From: Mycobacterium sp. SMC-4
GTDB taxonomy: Bacteria; Actinomycetota; Actinomycetes; Mycobacteriales; Mycobacteriaceae
Direction: 5' to 3'
Assembly (NCBI RefSeq): GCF_025263265.1
Contig: NZ_CP079869.1
Coordinates: 3,658,001 to 3,722,000, forward strand
DNA length: 64,000 nt
The position numbers and the translations under genes are program-made. How positions within the stretch are numbered: the stretch's first letter is position 1; each line of letters begins with the position of its first letter. The notes below the pieces were generated by a model. The model worked only from the letters and a program-made list of their open reading frames with translations, made no database searches and was not told where the DNA came from. Shown here in pieces: positions 1-8,284 of this stretch.

Positions 1-173
1 GTGGTTACGGTCGAGTAGGGAAGAATCGCAGTTCAAGGCAGTTTTGTTATGAAATCGTTATCTGAAAACCGCCGTTAGCAGACCGCAACAGAACCCGCGC
101 GCTGGAGTCGACATACTCGGCTCGATGGCCCAGTTGCCCCTTCGCACGGCGGACTGAAGTTTGCTACGAAATA

Positions 174-187
174 TTACTCGGCAGTAA
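174..187. promoter_or_regulatory. Possible operator, TTACT-CGGC-AGTAA inverted repeat
   Basis: A 14-bp inverted repeat, TTACTCGGCAGTAA, lies just beyond the 3' end of the MerR-type gene, in the 218 bases at the left edge that hold no gene. A related element, TTACTCAATGGTAA, lies in the MerR/MFS promoter region at 1071-1084. This one may belong to the promoter of a gene left of the window. No regulator is assigned. Confidence 0.3.
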
Positions 188-218
188 GGATCGCAGCTGC
201 CGCGAGGCCGGCGCGGCC

Positions 219-959
219 CTAGGCGCGCTCGGGCTGCCCGGCGCCGGTCAGCAGAATCTCGCCAATGGCCTCTGATGCGTCGTTGACCATGTGGCGCCGA
301 CTGGCCTCTTCGAACCGGGTGGCGATGGTCGCTGCACCGAGGGTGCGGTAATCCTGGAGCAGCCGACGGAGCTCCTCAGGGTCCGACGGTTTCGGTAGGA
401 GTTCGGCACCACCCCGGTCGTAGTAAAGATCCGACATCGTCTCGACGAAGGCGACGGCCAACCCGTCGAGATGTCCGTCGACAGACCGCAGGAACCGCAG
501 CAGCGCCCGGATGTAGAGCATCGGCTGAGGCGACCTGCTCAGGATGTCGCCGACGACTCGGTGCGTCATCACCACGGAGCGCCCGTCGATCCTGGCCAGT
601 CCGTGCGCGACCAATGCGCGCGCCTCCTCGGAATCGACGTCGAGGTCGACGTCGCGGTGCGCTTTGCCGTCCTGGCTGTCGGTGCGCGAACCCAACACGG
701 CCCGCTGCAATCCGAGGATGTCGGCCAGGTCGGCGCCATGGCGCATGCTCTCGAAGAACTCGGCGATGTGGGCGGAGTTGTAACCGCGGCGCAGCAACTG
801 GCTGATCGTGTTGAGCTGCGAAAGGTGGTAGTCGTCGTAGAGCGCCGAACGGCCCACGCGCCGGGGCGGGTCCAGCAGACCGCGCTCCCGATACGCACGG
901 ATGTTGCGCGCGCTTACCCCCGACACCCGAGCCAAATCCTCAAGCCGATATTCGGCCAT
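219..959 (-). CDS. MerR-family transcriptional regulator
   Basis: This 246-residue protein opens with a MerR winged-helix domain (about residues 3-70). It has the usual pattern of a first recognition helix (LARVSGVSARNIRAYRERG), then GLL-PP and a YDDYHLSQL segment. The remaining 170 residues match no effector domain I recognise and have no cysteine cluster of metal-sensing MerR proteins. I prefer the ATG at 959 because it opens the conserved domain; a GTG 21 bases upstream is also open. The gene diverges from an MFS transporter across about 370 bases, so it probably controls that transporter and itself. The ligand is unknown. Confidence 0.82.
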   Translation of the reverse strand: MAEYRLEDLARVSGVSARNIRAYRERGLLDPPRRVGRSALYDDYHLSQLNTISQLLRRGYNSAHIAEFFESMRHGADLADILGLQRAVLGSRTDSQDGKAHRDVDLDVDSEEARALVAHGLARIDGRSVVMTHRVVGDILSRSPQPMLYIRALLRFLRSVDGHLDGLAVAFVETMSDLYYDRGGAELLPKPSDPEELRRLLQDYRTLGAATIATRFEEASRRHMVNDASEAIGEILLTGAGQPERA

Positions 960-1328
960 CTCGCACCCCCAGCCCTTCACACATCGTGAACCGGACCCCG
1001 CTGGCCACGACGGTCCACGTGATCACTGTAACGCCCGGGCGCGACAAGAGCGAAGGAGGAAGCCAATTTCTTACTCAATGGTAAGGAGCCCCCATCATGG
1101 CTCCAGCCTGCACAGATGGTCGACACACCGCGACTCTTCTGCGCGTAGACACGCGACCACAGCCAACTTCGACCGCCAAATGAGTTAGCTCGTCGGACTG
1201 AGACCGCCGTCACGCAGTTAGCACTCCAAGGCTCCGACGCGTGAAAATCGAACAGTCACCGGTAACTGCCGAATTTCTGCTGAGGTAGCTACCGCCGTGT
1301 GGCACGTTTCCGACGAGCGTGAGAGAGG
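960..1328. promoter_or_regulatory. Divergent promoter region of MerR regulator and MFS transporter
   Basis: This stretch holds no convincing gene. It separates the divergent MerR and MFS genes and must carry both promoters. An inverted repeat CTTAC-N6-GTAAG at 1070-1085 is the only clear dyad, and its core (TTACTCAATGGTAA) resembles the repeat at 174-187. Short ORFs on either strand here have no recognisable protein features. Confidence 0.45.
1071..1084. promoter_or_regulatory. Candidate operator TTACTCAATGGTAA
   Basis: This inverted repeat (CTTAC-N6-GTAAG when extended by one base on each side) sits between the divergent MerR-type regulator and the MFS transporter, where a regulator of both would be expected to bind. 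It shares the TTACTC....GTAA pattern with the element at 174-187. It is shorter than a classical MerR operator, so the match to MerR is only positional. Confidence 0.35.
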
Positions 1329-2591
1329 GTGGGCGTGCGTCCATGGGTCGTCTGGGCGACGGGCCTGCTCGCCTACATCATCGCCGTCCTCGATCGCACC
1401 ACTCTGGGCGTTTCGGGCCTGGCCGCGGCCGACCGCTTCGGCGCCGGTCCCGGCCTGCTGTCGACGTTCGTCGTGCTGCAGGTCATCGTCTATGCCGGTG
1501 CGCAGGTCCCCGCCGGCGTGCTGTTGGACCGGTTCGGCTCCAAAGCGCTCATCGTCTGCGGTGCCACCCTGATGGCCGGTGGACAGTTGACACTGGCACT
1601 CACCGAGTCGCTGCCCGTCGCCTTGGGCGCGCGAGCGGTCGTCGGCCTCGGTGATGCCGTCACCTTCATCTCGGTGCTGCGTCTGGTGCCGTACTGGTTC
1701 CCTGCGCGCCGAATACCGCTGGTCACCCAACTGACGGGAATCTGCGGGCAGTTGGGGCAGGTGCTGTCGGCCGTGCCGTTCCTGGCGCTCCTCTCGGCGG
1801 CCGGCTGGACCACCGCCTATGCATCGGCGGCCGCGTTCGGCGCGCTGTCGATCGTGCTGATTGTGCTGATCGTCCGCAACGCTCCGGAAGCCACCGCCAC
1901 GACCCGCGAGGCCATGTCCGTGCGACAGACGCTGACCAGCCTCAAGACCGTGTGGCTGCGCCCGGGGACGCGGCTGGGCTTCTTCACCCACATGGGCACC
2001 CAGTTCTCCGTCACGGTGTTCGCGCTGATGTGGGGGGTGCCCTACCTGACCGTGGCCCAAGGGCTGTCACCCGGCATCGCAGGCACCCTGCTGACCGTCT
2101 CGGTGGCCGCCGCCATCGGCGCCGGACTGGTGATCGGCGTTCTCACCGGGCGCTATCCGCACCGGCGCTCGAGGCTGGTGCTTGCCATCATCGCGAGCAA
2201 CGCGGTGGCGTGGACGGTGGTGCTGGCCCTTCCCGGCCCGGCCCCGCTGTGGTTGCTCGTCGTGCTGGTCGTGGTGATATCGGTGGGCGGGCCGGGGTCC
2301 ATGGTCGGTTTCGACTTCGCGCGCACGTTCAATCCCAGCGCCACCCTCGGAACCGCGCAGGGAATGGTCAACATGGGCGGATTTCTGGCGTCGTTGGTGG
2401 TGATGCAGGTGATGGGGATGGTGCTGCAGGCCGCCGGAGGGTTGTCCTTCGACTCGTTTCGGTGGGCGTGGACGGTGCAGTACGTCATCTGGGCGCTGGC
2501 GGTCACCGGAATCCTGATCACCCGGCACAAGACGCGCAAGCTGCTGCGCGCCCAGGACGAGACCGTGCTGCTCACCGGCATCCGGCAGTGA
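1329..2591 (+). CDS. MFS transporter (12-TM type)
   Basis: A 420-residue, strongly hydrophobic protein with about 12 predicted membrane helices, the normal size for the major facilitator superfamily. Helix 1 lies near residues 6-24. The loop after helix 2 reads GVLLDRFGSK, the characteristic MFS loop 2-3 G-x-L-x-D-R-x-G pattern. It should be an inner-membrane secondary transporter; neither substrate nor direction can be read from sequence. The GTG at 1329 is very close to the purine-rich GAGAGAGG, so the in-frame GTG at 1335 has better spacing and may be the true start. It diverges from the MerR gene and is followed 39 bases later by an IspD-like gene. Confidence 0.85.
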   Translation: MGVRPWVVWATGLLAYIIAVLDRTTLGVSGLAAADRFGAGPGLLSTFVVLQVIVYAGAQVPAGVLLDRFGSKALIVCGATLMAGGQLTLALTESLPVALGARAVVGLGDAVTFISVLRLVPYWFPARRIPLVTQLTGICGQLGQVLSAVPFLALLSAAGWTTAYASAAAFGALSIVLIVLIVRNAPEATATTREAMSVRQTLTSLKTVWLRPGTRLGFFTHMGTQFSVTVFALMWGVPYLTVAQGLSPGIAGTLLTVSVAAAIGAGLVIGVLTGRYPHRRSRLVLAIIASNAVAWTVVLALPGPAPLWLLVVLVVVISVGGPGSMVGFDFARTFNPSATLGTAQGMVNMGGFLASLVVMQVMGMVLQAAGGLSFDSFRWAWTVQYVIWALAVTGILITRHKTRKLLRAQDETVLLTGIRQ

Positions 2592-2630
2592 CCGGGGAGG
2601 CCCCACCGCGCCGGCCGCTACTGTTCGAGC

Positions 2631-3338
2631 ATGGGCATTGCGGTCGCGGTGGTGCTGGCTGCCGGCCTGGGCACCCGGGTGGGCGCCGACGGCAACAAGG
2701 CCTACCTTCCGCTGGCCGGTCGCTCCATGCTGGTCTGGTCGTTGGAGACCATCTCGCGGACGCCCTCGGTGGACCGCACCGTGTTGGTGTTCCGCCGCGG
2801 TGAACGGGATCTGGCCGAGCAGACGATTCAGGGCGAGCTGCCTGATCTCTCGATCGACCTGGTCGAAGGTGGCCAGACCCGGCACGGCTCCGAGTTCAAC
2901 GTGCTGTCCGCACTGGCCGCCGAGATCGACCGCGGAGATGTCGATGTCGTGGCGATCCACGACGCCGCACGGCCGTTGGCCGACCCCGCGATGTTCGAAA
3001 GCGCGATCGCACTCGCGCGCCGGCACGGCGGGGCGCTCCCCGCACTCCCCCTCACCGACGTCGCCCATATCAGCGCCCGCGGGCTGGAACCCGCAGACGG
3101 CGCACTGGTCCGGGTGCAGACTCCGCAGGCGTTCCGGGCCGGTGATCTGTTGCATGCGTACCGTTGCGCCGCCCGAGATGGGTTCGAGGGCACTGACACC
3201 TCATCGTGCGTCGAGCACTACACCGACCTCGACGTCCGGACGTTTCCCGGCCGTTCGGACAATCTGAAGGTGACCTACGCCGGCGATATCGCCGTCGCGC
3301 AACGGCTGCTCACCGATCGACCGATGGCGCCTCGATGA
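2631..3338 (+). CDS. IspD-like nucleotidyltransferase (MEP cytidylyltransferase family)
   Basis: The 235-residue protein has the length and motif order of IspD, which makes CDP-methylerythritol from CTP and methylerythritol phosphate in isoprenoid synthesis. Visible motifs are the nucleotide-binding loop LAAGLGTRVG (residues 8-17), HDAARPL in mid-protein, QTPQAF, and the C-terminal NLKVTYAGDIAVAQ. The usual P-K-Q after the loop is N-K-A-Y here, a departure that makes another sugar or alcohol phosphate possible. No ispF or carD is adjacent, so this is unlikely to be the housekeeping copy. Its last 29 bases overlap the 3' end of a convergent, more diverged paralogue. Confidence 0.75.
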   Translation: MGIAVAVVLAAGLGTRVGADGNKAYLPLAGRSMLVWSLETISRTPSVDRTVLVFRRGERDLAEQTIQGELPDLSIDLVEGGQTRHGSEFNVLSALAAEIDRGDVDVVAIHDAARPLADPAMFESAIALARRHGGALPALPLTDVAHISARGLEPADGALVRVQTPQAFRAGDLLHAYRCAARDGFEGTDTSSCVEHYTDLDVRTFPGRSDNLKVTYAGDIAVAQRLLTDRPMAPR

Positions 3339-3975
3339 CCGCGGTGAGGTAAGCCGCGTCGCGCGGAATCTCGACCCGCTGCGCCCGGTCGTCACCGTCG
3401 ACTTGGACGACCGCAATCCCGGCACGCAGCGCCGCGCTCAGCTCGTCGAAAGGCTCCTGCGCAGCGTCGAGCAGAGTCCGCAGCGTCGCCGGGTCGAAGC
3501 CTCGCGGGTACTGCACGGTGCGCAGTCGGGATCGGTCCAGGGTTTGCCGCACGGATCCCTGGGCGTCCACCCGCTTGATGCTGTCGGTGACCGCACGGGT
3601 CGGAACAACCACCTGCGCGCCCGCGGCCACCGCGGCGACGACGCGCTGCAGGGTTGCGGCGGTGAAGACCGGCCAGCCCAGATCATGGACCAGCACCGGC
3701 CCGTCGCCGCAGTTGGTCAGCCCCGCCTGCAGGCACTGCGCACGCTGACCGACCCCCTCGGCCGTGACGACGTGGACATCCGAAAAGTCCGGGACGCCGA
3801 TGGCTTCGATGAGCGAATCGGTCAGCGACGGAGCTACCGCCACCACGACGCGCACCGATTGCCGCAAAGTCTCGACGATGCGCGACAGCACCGCGGCCCC
3901 GGCTACGGGTGCCAGCAGCGTCTCCCGCCGTCCGACGTAGGCGGCCGGCACCGGCACGATCGCGGTCGTGTTCAC
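3310..3975 (-). CDS. Degenerate IspD-like protein
   Basis: This 221-residue protein aligns by eye with the IspD fold, but its key motifs are eroded. The loop is VPVPAAYVGRRETLL instead of LAAGxGxRxG, HDAARP has become HDLGWPVF, and QTPQAF has become QYPRGF. The invariant glycine-rich loop and basic residues that bind CTP are therefore missing, and cytidylyltransferase activity is doubtful. It starts with GTG, 11 bases after the stop of the Mce-associated gene at 3987-4625, and is probably the last gene of that operon. Its 3' end overlaps the IspD-like gene on the other strand by 29 bases. A regulatory or binding role, or early gene decay, would both fit. Confidence 0.6.
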   Translation of the reverse strand: MNTTAIVPVPAAYVGRRETLLAPVAGAAVLSRIVETLRQSVRVVVAVAPSLTDSLIEAIGVPDFSDVHVVTAEGVGQRAQCLQAGLTNCGDGPVLVHDLGWPVFTAATLQRVVAAVAAGAQVVVPTRAVTDSIKRVDAQGSVRQTLDRSRLRTVQYPRGFDPATLRTLLDAAQEPFDELSAALRAGIAVVQVDGDDRAQRVEIPRDAAYLTAVIEAPSVDR

Positions 3976-3986
3976 CGCTGGTCAGG

Positions 3987-4625
3987 CTATACGGGGTCGA
4001 ACGACTCGATGAGCCAGGCGTCGTCGATCTTGGTCATGCCCACTTTCACGCTGCTCGCCGCGAAAGCTCCGTCGGGATTTTCCTCGCTGGTGGTGGTCTG
4101 GTTGATGAACACCAGGACCTCCGCCTTGTCCGGGGCCATCTGCGACACCCCTGAGCGCACCACCGAAGCTTCGGTCTTGACCTGCTTCTCTCTGGCCGCC
4201 GGCGTGACGATTTGCTCGGTGAAGTGCGTGTAGTAGGACAGGAAGTCACCGGTCAGTCGCGCTTTCGCAGCGGCGAAGTCGGCGTCGAGCGACTCCGGGG
4301 AGTACGTCAGCAGGGCCACCGTGCCGCTGGTGGCCGCGTCGAGCACCACCTGCTGGGCCGCCGCATCCGTGTCCTGGTCGGGCCGGTACTGGTTGACATA
4401 GAGCCAGCCGGCCAGCCCCGCTGAGGCCAGCAATGCCACCGTCAGCACGGCCGCGGTCACGAGTCCTCTGATAGAGGGCCGGGTGCGCCGCGCCGGCACC
4501 GGCGATGCGGCGGCCTCCGGCGTCTCGTCAGGCGTCTCCATGCCCGCCGCGTCGGCTGTCTCGGGAACCTCGGAGGAGAGCTCGGTGTCTTCTGGTTCGC
4601 CCTGCGGGCTCGTCTTGTCGGTCAC
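3987..4625 (-). CDS. Mce-associated membrane protein (Mas/Mam type)
   Basis: A 212-residue protein with an acidic, proline-rich cytoplasmic N-terminus (about 1-46), one membrane helix near 54-77, and an exported alpha/beta domain ending in AWLIESFDPV. This is the layout of the Mce-associated proteins usually encoded downstream of mceF and thought to stabilise Mce complexes in the envelope. The GTG start at 4625 overlaps the TGA of the upstream homologue (GTGA), so the two are translationally coupled. Unusually, neither mce operon in this window is adjacent; the nearest ends 8 kb away. A longer open frame reaching further upstream is a shadow of the neighbouring gene. Confidence 0.82.
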   Translation of the reverse strand: MTDKTSPQGEPEDTELSSEVPETADAAGMETPDETPEAAASPVPARRTRPSIRGLVTAAVLTVALLASAGLAGWLYVNQYRPDQDTDAAAQQVVLDAATSGTVALLTYSPESLDADFAAAKARLTGDFLSYYTHFTEQIVTPAAREKQVKTEASVVRSGVSQMAPDKAEVLVFINQTTTSEENPDGAFAASSVKVGMTKIDDAWLIESFDPV

Positions 4626-5458
4626 GGGACGAACTCGACCTTCGACATCTTGATCTGCCCGTCTTCGCGCTGCAGACTCACGCCGAGGCGCCAGGTTCGG
4701 GGTTCGCCGTTTGCGCCGGCGGTGTTCGTCACCCGTGACGAGGCGGCCACCATCACCTCGGCCGTGTCGGCGTCCATCTCGTTGACCGCCGTGGAGTTCA
4801 CCGAGACCTCGGTGATGACCTTGGAGTCCTGCGCGACCTGGATGAAGTCCTGCGCCTGGGACTCGAAGTCGGTCTTGAACTGGCCGGTCGAATTGTCGAT
4901 GATGCGCTGCACGTCGGCTTCGGCGTTGTTGAAGTCCAGCGACATCAGCGTGACCACACTTTGGCGGGCCGCGGCGGCGTACTCTGCGCTCTGCTGCCGC
5001 AGCTGCTCGGCTTCGCGATGCTTCCACATCATGAACCCGCTGGCGGCCAGCAGCGCGACGGTGCACAGCACCACCAGCGATGCGGCGATTGTCTGCCAGC
5101 TCGGGCGGGGCAGCCGGAATCTGCGCGACGACGTGCGGGCCGGGCCAGGTGCGTCAGCCTCGGCGTCGGAGGCGTCGGGGTCGGAGGCCGGAACCGACTC
5201 GTCGGCGTCCCCGGCGTCCTTGGTGACCGCGGCCTCTTCAGCCTCTTCGGAGCCGGCAGCCTCAGCCTCCTGGCGCAGCCGGATCGCCTTCGCGCGCGCC
5301 CGCGCCGCAGCGGCGAGCGCCTCGGCCTCGGCCGCCTCGGCCTCGGCTTCCTCGGCCAGTGCCCTGGCGCGTTCGGCGTCGACGACCCGCTCCGCGGCCG
5401 GCGGACTACCGACGCGATCGGTATCGATCACCGACTCACGTCGCCTGAAAGACGGCAC
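4622..5458 (-). CDS. Mce-associated membrane protein with Ala/Glu-rich N-terminus
   Basis: A 278-residue protein. Residues 20-75 are an alanine/glutamate/arginine-rich stretch likely to form a long helix or coiled coil, followed by an acidic linker. A single membrane helix spans about 122-144, and the extracytoplasmic domain ends RLGVSLQREDGQIKMSKVEFVP, as in the Mce-associated family. It is the first gene of a three-gene minus-strand operon with a second Mas protein (4-base overlap) and a degenerate IspD-like gene. The 141 bases upstream hold an inverted repeat at 5509-5523. The partner Mce complex cannot be told from sequence. Confidence 0.82.
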   Translation of the reverse strand: MPSFRRRESVIDTDRVGSPPAAERVVDAERARALAEEAEAEAAEAEALAAAARARAKAIRLRQEAEAAGSEEAEEAAVTKDAGDADESVPASDPDASDAEADAPGPARTSSRRFRLPRPSWQTIAASLVVLCTVALLAASGFMMWKHREAEQLRQQSAEYAAAARQSVVTLMSLDFNNAEADVQRIIDNSTGQFKTDFESQAQDFIQVAQDSKVITEVSVNSTAVNEMDADTAEVMVAASSRVTNTAGANGEPRTWRLGVSLQREDGQIKMSKVEFVP

Positions 5459-5508
5459 ACCGACCTCCTGCCTTCATCAGTTCTGTCGCGCGCACACACA
5501 TCCCATCC

Positions 5509-5523
5509 GAGAACGTCATTCTT
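5509..5523. promoter_or_regulatory. Candidate operator GAGAAC-GTC-ATTCTT
   Basis: This imperfect 15-bp inverted repeat lies 51 bases upstream of the first Mce-associated gene. It has the same layout (6-bp arms, 3-bp spacer) as the perfect repeat at 8297-8311, and shares its half-sites with elements at 9948-9966 and 47080-47098. It is the weakest of the four matches, because the second arm ends in T instead of C. Confidence 0.4.
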
Positions 5524-5599
5524 CATTGCTGCGCATCGCTTCGACGATACTCTCCATTTCAGCAGCCCCGACCCATGGCCTGGACTGCGGAAATGGTAT

Positions 5600-7087
5600 T
5601 TACGCGCCGGGCTGGCCCTCAGCGGGGACGGCCTGCAGCTTGTCCTTCATGACCTTGCCGGTGGCGTTCAACGGCAACTCGTCGAGGAACTCTACATACC
5701 GCGGCACCTTGAATCCCGCCATTCGGCTTCTCGACCATGCGATCAGCTCTTGGGCTCCGTATTCTCCGCGTTCGGCGTGGCCGGGTGTCAGCACGACGAA
5801 GGCTTTGCCGACCTGACCCATCCGCTCGTCCGGCACGCCGATGACGGCGACCTGGGCGACCGCGGGGTGCTCCAGCAGAAAACCCTCGATCTCGGCGGGA
5901 TAGGCGTTGAACCCACCCACGATGAACATGTCCTTCTTGCGCCCGACGATCCGGAGTCGTCCGGCGTCGTCGAGCGTCCCGAGGTCACCGGTGTGCAGCC
6001 ACCCCTCGGCGTCGACAGCCTCAGCGGTGGCGGCCGGGTCGTCGAGGTAGCCCTGCATCACGGTGTAACCACGGATCAGCACCTCGCCGTCATCGGCGAT
6101 GCGCAACTCGACCCCGTCACAGGCCACGCCAGCCGTCGTGGCGATGTCTTCGAAAGAGTCACCCGGCCTGGACAACGTTGCGGTGCCCGCCTCGGTCAGG
6201 CCGTAGCCGGTGGCCAGCGTCTGGAACGGCAATTCCTCGTGCACCCGGCGCACGAGTTCGACCGGAATGTCGGCCGCTCCGGTCACCCCGGCGCGCAGGG
6301 TTGCGAGTTTGGACTTGTCAGCCACGCCGAGCAACGCGTGGTACAGCGTCGGCGGACCGGGCAGCATGGTGACGCGCTCGGCGGCGATGAGGTCGACGAC
6401 GCGGTCGACATCGAAGACCGCCACCGGCAGCATCGTCGCACCCCGGATGAACGATGCGATCAGACCGGCCTTGTAGCCGAAGGTGTGGAAGTACGGGTTG
6501 ACCATCAGGTACCGGTCACCCGCGCGGAGATCAGCCAGGTCGCACCACTCTTCGTACAACCGCAGATTCTGCGCGTGGTGCATCATCACACCTTTGGGAC
6601 GTCCGGTGGTCCCCGAGGTGAAGATGATGTCCGAGATGTCCTCGGCCGCCACGTCCGCGCTGAACGGCTGACCGCTGCCCAGAAAATCGGATTTGATGTC
6701 GATCACCGGCACACCGGTCGGCGCCTGATAGTCGACGTCAAGAAAACCTTGTTGCACGAGAACAGCTTTGGCGCCGCTGCGGGTAATGATATCGGCAGCC
6801 TCCCCGGACTTGAATCGGGTGTTGACCGGAACCAACACGGCTCCAGCGGTCAGCAGACCGAATGCCGCGACGATCCACTCGGCGCTGTTGGGCGCCCAGA
6901 CCGCGGCGCGGTCACCCTTCTTCAGACCCAGCTCGGCGAAAGCCCCGGCAGCGCAGCGGATCCGCTGGACCACCTCGGCGAAGGACAAGCGCAGCGGACC
7001 GTCGACGACTGCTTCCGCGTCGCCGAAGCGGTCCGCCGCGCTGGCGACCATCTCGGGGATGGTCGCCCATCGTGGTTGATAACTCAC
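5600..7087 (-). CDS. FadD-type acyl-CoA synthetase (FadD3-like)
   Basis: A 495-residue ANL-superfamily ligase that should activate a carboxylic acid to its CoA thioester through an acyl-AMP. It has the ATP-binding loop FTSGTTGRPKG (156-166), GYGLTEAG, GWLHTGDLG, a hinge GRKKDMFIVGGFN and the C-terminal lysine motif NATGKVMKDKL. Length and motif spacing resemble FadD3, the CoA ligase of the steroid C/D-ring remnant, but resemblance to one family member is weak evidence of substrate. The GTG start overlaps the amidohydrolase stop by four bases (GTGA). It is the last gene of a synthetase-amidohydrolase-synthetase operon, which suggests a role in degrading a ring-containing or branched acid. Confidence 0.88.
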   Translation of the reverse strand: MSYQPRWATIPEMVASAADRFGDAEAVVDGPLRLSFAEVVQRIRCAAGAFAELGLKKGDRAAVWAPNSAEWIVAAFGLLTAGAVLVPVNTRFKSGEAADIITRSGAKAVLVQQGFLDVDYQAPTGVPVIDIKSDFLGSGQPFSADVAAEDISDIIFTSGTTGRPKGVMMHHAQNLRLYEEWCDLADLRAGDRYLMVNPYFHTFGYKAGLIASFIRGATMLPVAVFDVDRVVDLIAAERVTMLPGPPTLYHALLGVADKSKLATLRAGVTGAADIPVELVRRVHEELPFQTLATGYGLTEAGTATLSRPGDSFEDIATTAGVACDGVELRIADDGEVLIRGYTVMQGYLDDPAATAEAVDAEGWLHTGDLGTLDDAGRLRIVGRKKDMFIVGGFNAYPAEIEGFLLEHPAVAQVAVIGVPDERMGQVGKAFVVLTPGHAERGEYGAQELIAWSRSRMAGFKVPRYVEFLDELPLNATGKVMKDKLQAVPAEGQPGA

Positions 7088-8274
7088 ACCGTGACGAGCC
7101 GGCTCAGATTGCCGCCCATGATCTTCGCCTGGTCTTCCACCGAAAGATGTTCCAGCGCAGTCACATAGTGCGTGGGCTCGGCCAGCCCTTCAGGATGCGG
7201 CCAGTCCGAACCGTAGAGCACCTGGTCCACGCCGATCAGGTTGATCAGATCGTCGATGCCCTCTTCGTAGAACGGGCTGACGAAGATGCGGTTCTTGATC
7301 TCCTCGATCGGGTTGCCCATGAAGGCTTCCGGCGCCTTCTTGTAGACCTCGGCCATCGAGTCCAGCAGCGGGAACATCCACTTGGAGCCGGCCTCGACGA
7401 TGCCGACCTTGAGCTTCGGATGCCGGAACAGTGCACCATGGATCACCCACGAAGCCACCGCGTCCTGGATCGGGCGCCATTCGTTGAGGATCGACATCGC
7501 GTTGGTCTGGAACGGCAGCATCTCCTGCGCCTCACCGTCCCACTCCGAGGTGTAGCGCGAGTAGCCGCTGTCCGACGAGTGCATCCCGACGAACACGTCG
7601 TACTCGACGCACTTCTGCCAGAACGGATCGAACTCGGGCAGCGCGAAAGACCGCGGACCGCGGAAGCCGGGCACCGGCGCCGGCCGGACCAGGATCGCGC
7701 GGGCGCCGCGCTTGACCGCCCAGTCGAGCTCCTCGATGGCCTTCTCGACGATCGGCAGCGTGATGACCGGGGTGACGAAAATGCGGTTCTGGTAGTTGAA
7801 CCCCCACACCTCGTCGAGCCACTGGTTCAACGAGTGGATGATGACGTGGATGGCGACCGGGTCGTCGCGCAGACGCTCCTCGATGAGGCTGGCCAGCGTC
7901 GGGAACATCAACGACCGGTCGACGCCGAGCTCGTTCATCAGCTCGAGGCGGGGACCGGGCTCGAAGAATGCCGGGATGGAGCGCATCGGCTCGCCGAAGA
8001 GTTCACGCTTGCTCTTGCCGTCAGGGTTGCCGAACTTGAAATACTCCTCCCACGCACCCGGTTTCGCGACGTGGGAGAACGTGGGGTTCGGGATGTAGTT
8101 GCTGATCTGGCCCTTGATGGCGATCTTGGTGCGTCCGTTGACCTCGACGTACTGGACGACGTCCTTGTACTCCTTGGGCAGGTACTTGGTCATCGCCTCC
8201 GGCGGCTCGTAGAGATGGTTGTCGGCGTCGAACAGCGGGAAGGGTATGTCGACCCGGTGAGAAAGTTGCCCCAT
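7084..8274 (-). CDS. Amidohydrolase-2 family metal-dependent hydrolase/decarboxylase
   Basis: A 396-residue TIM-barrel protein of the amidohydrolase-2 family, which includes ACMSD-like decarboxylases and hydrolases of ring-cleavage products. Visible metal-site elements are FDADNHLYE (D16, D18, H20), a histidine in VGMHSSDSG, and the terminal aspartate in YGSDWPHPEG (D357). The ATG at 8274 is preceded by a strong AAGGAGTG ribosome-binding site; an in-frame extension upstream is the tail region of the preceding synthetase gene. It lies between two acyl-CoA synthetase genes, 10 bases after one and overlapping the other by four. Mycobacteria carry many such proteins in steroid and lipid clusters, mostly with unknown substrates. 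Confidence 0.85.
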   Translation of the reverse strand: MGQLSHRVDIPFPLFDADNHLYEPPEAMTKYLPKEYKDVVQYVEVNGRTKIAIKGQISNYIPNPTFSHVAKPGAWEEYFKFGNPDGKSKRELFGEPMRSIPAFFEPGPRLELMNELGVDRSLMFPTLASLIEERLRDDPVAIHVIIHSLNQWLDEVWGFNYQNRIFVTPVITLPIVEKAIEELDWAVKRGARAILVRPAPVPGFRGPRSFALPEFDPFWQKCVEYDVFVGMHSSDSGYSRYTSEWDGEAQEMLPFQTNAMSILNEWRPIQDAVASWVIHGALFRHPKLKVGIVEAGSKWMFPLLDSMAEVYKKAPEAFMGNPIEEIKNRIFVSPFYEEGIDDLINLIGVDQVLYGSDWPHPEGLAEPTHYVTALEHLSVEDQAKIMGGNLSRLVTV

Positions 8275-8284
8275 GGAACACTCC

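Noticed and set aside
4961..7168. A 735-codon plus-strand open frame opposite a Mas gene and an acyl-CoA synthetase gene
   Set aside because: No recognisable motif, and composition reflects the reverse complement of conserved genes.
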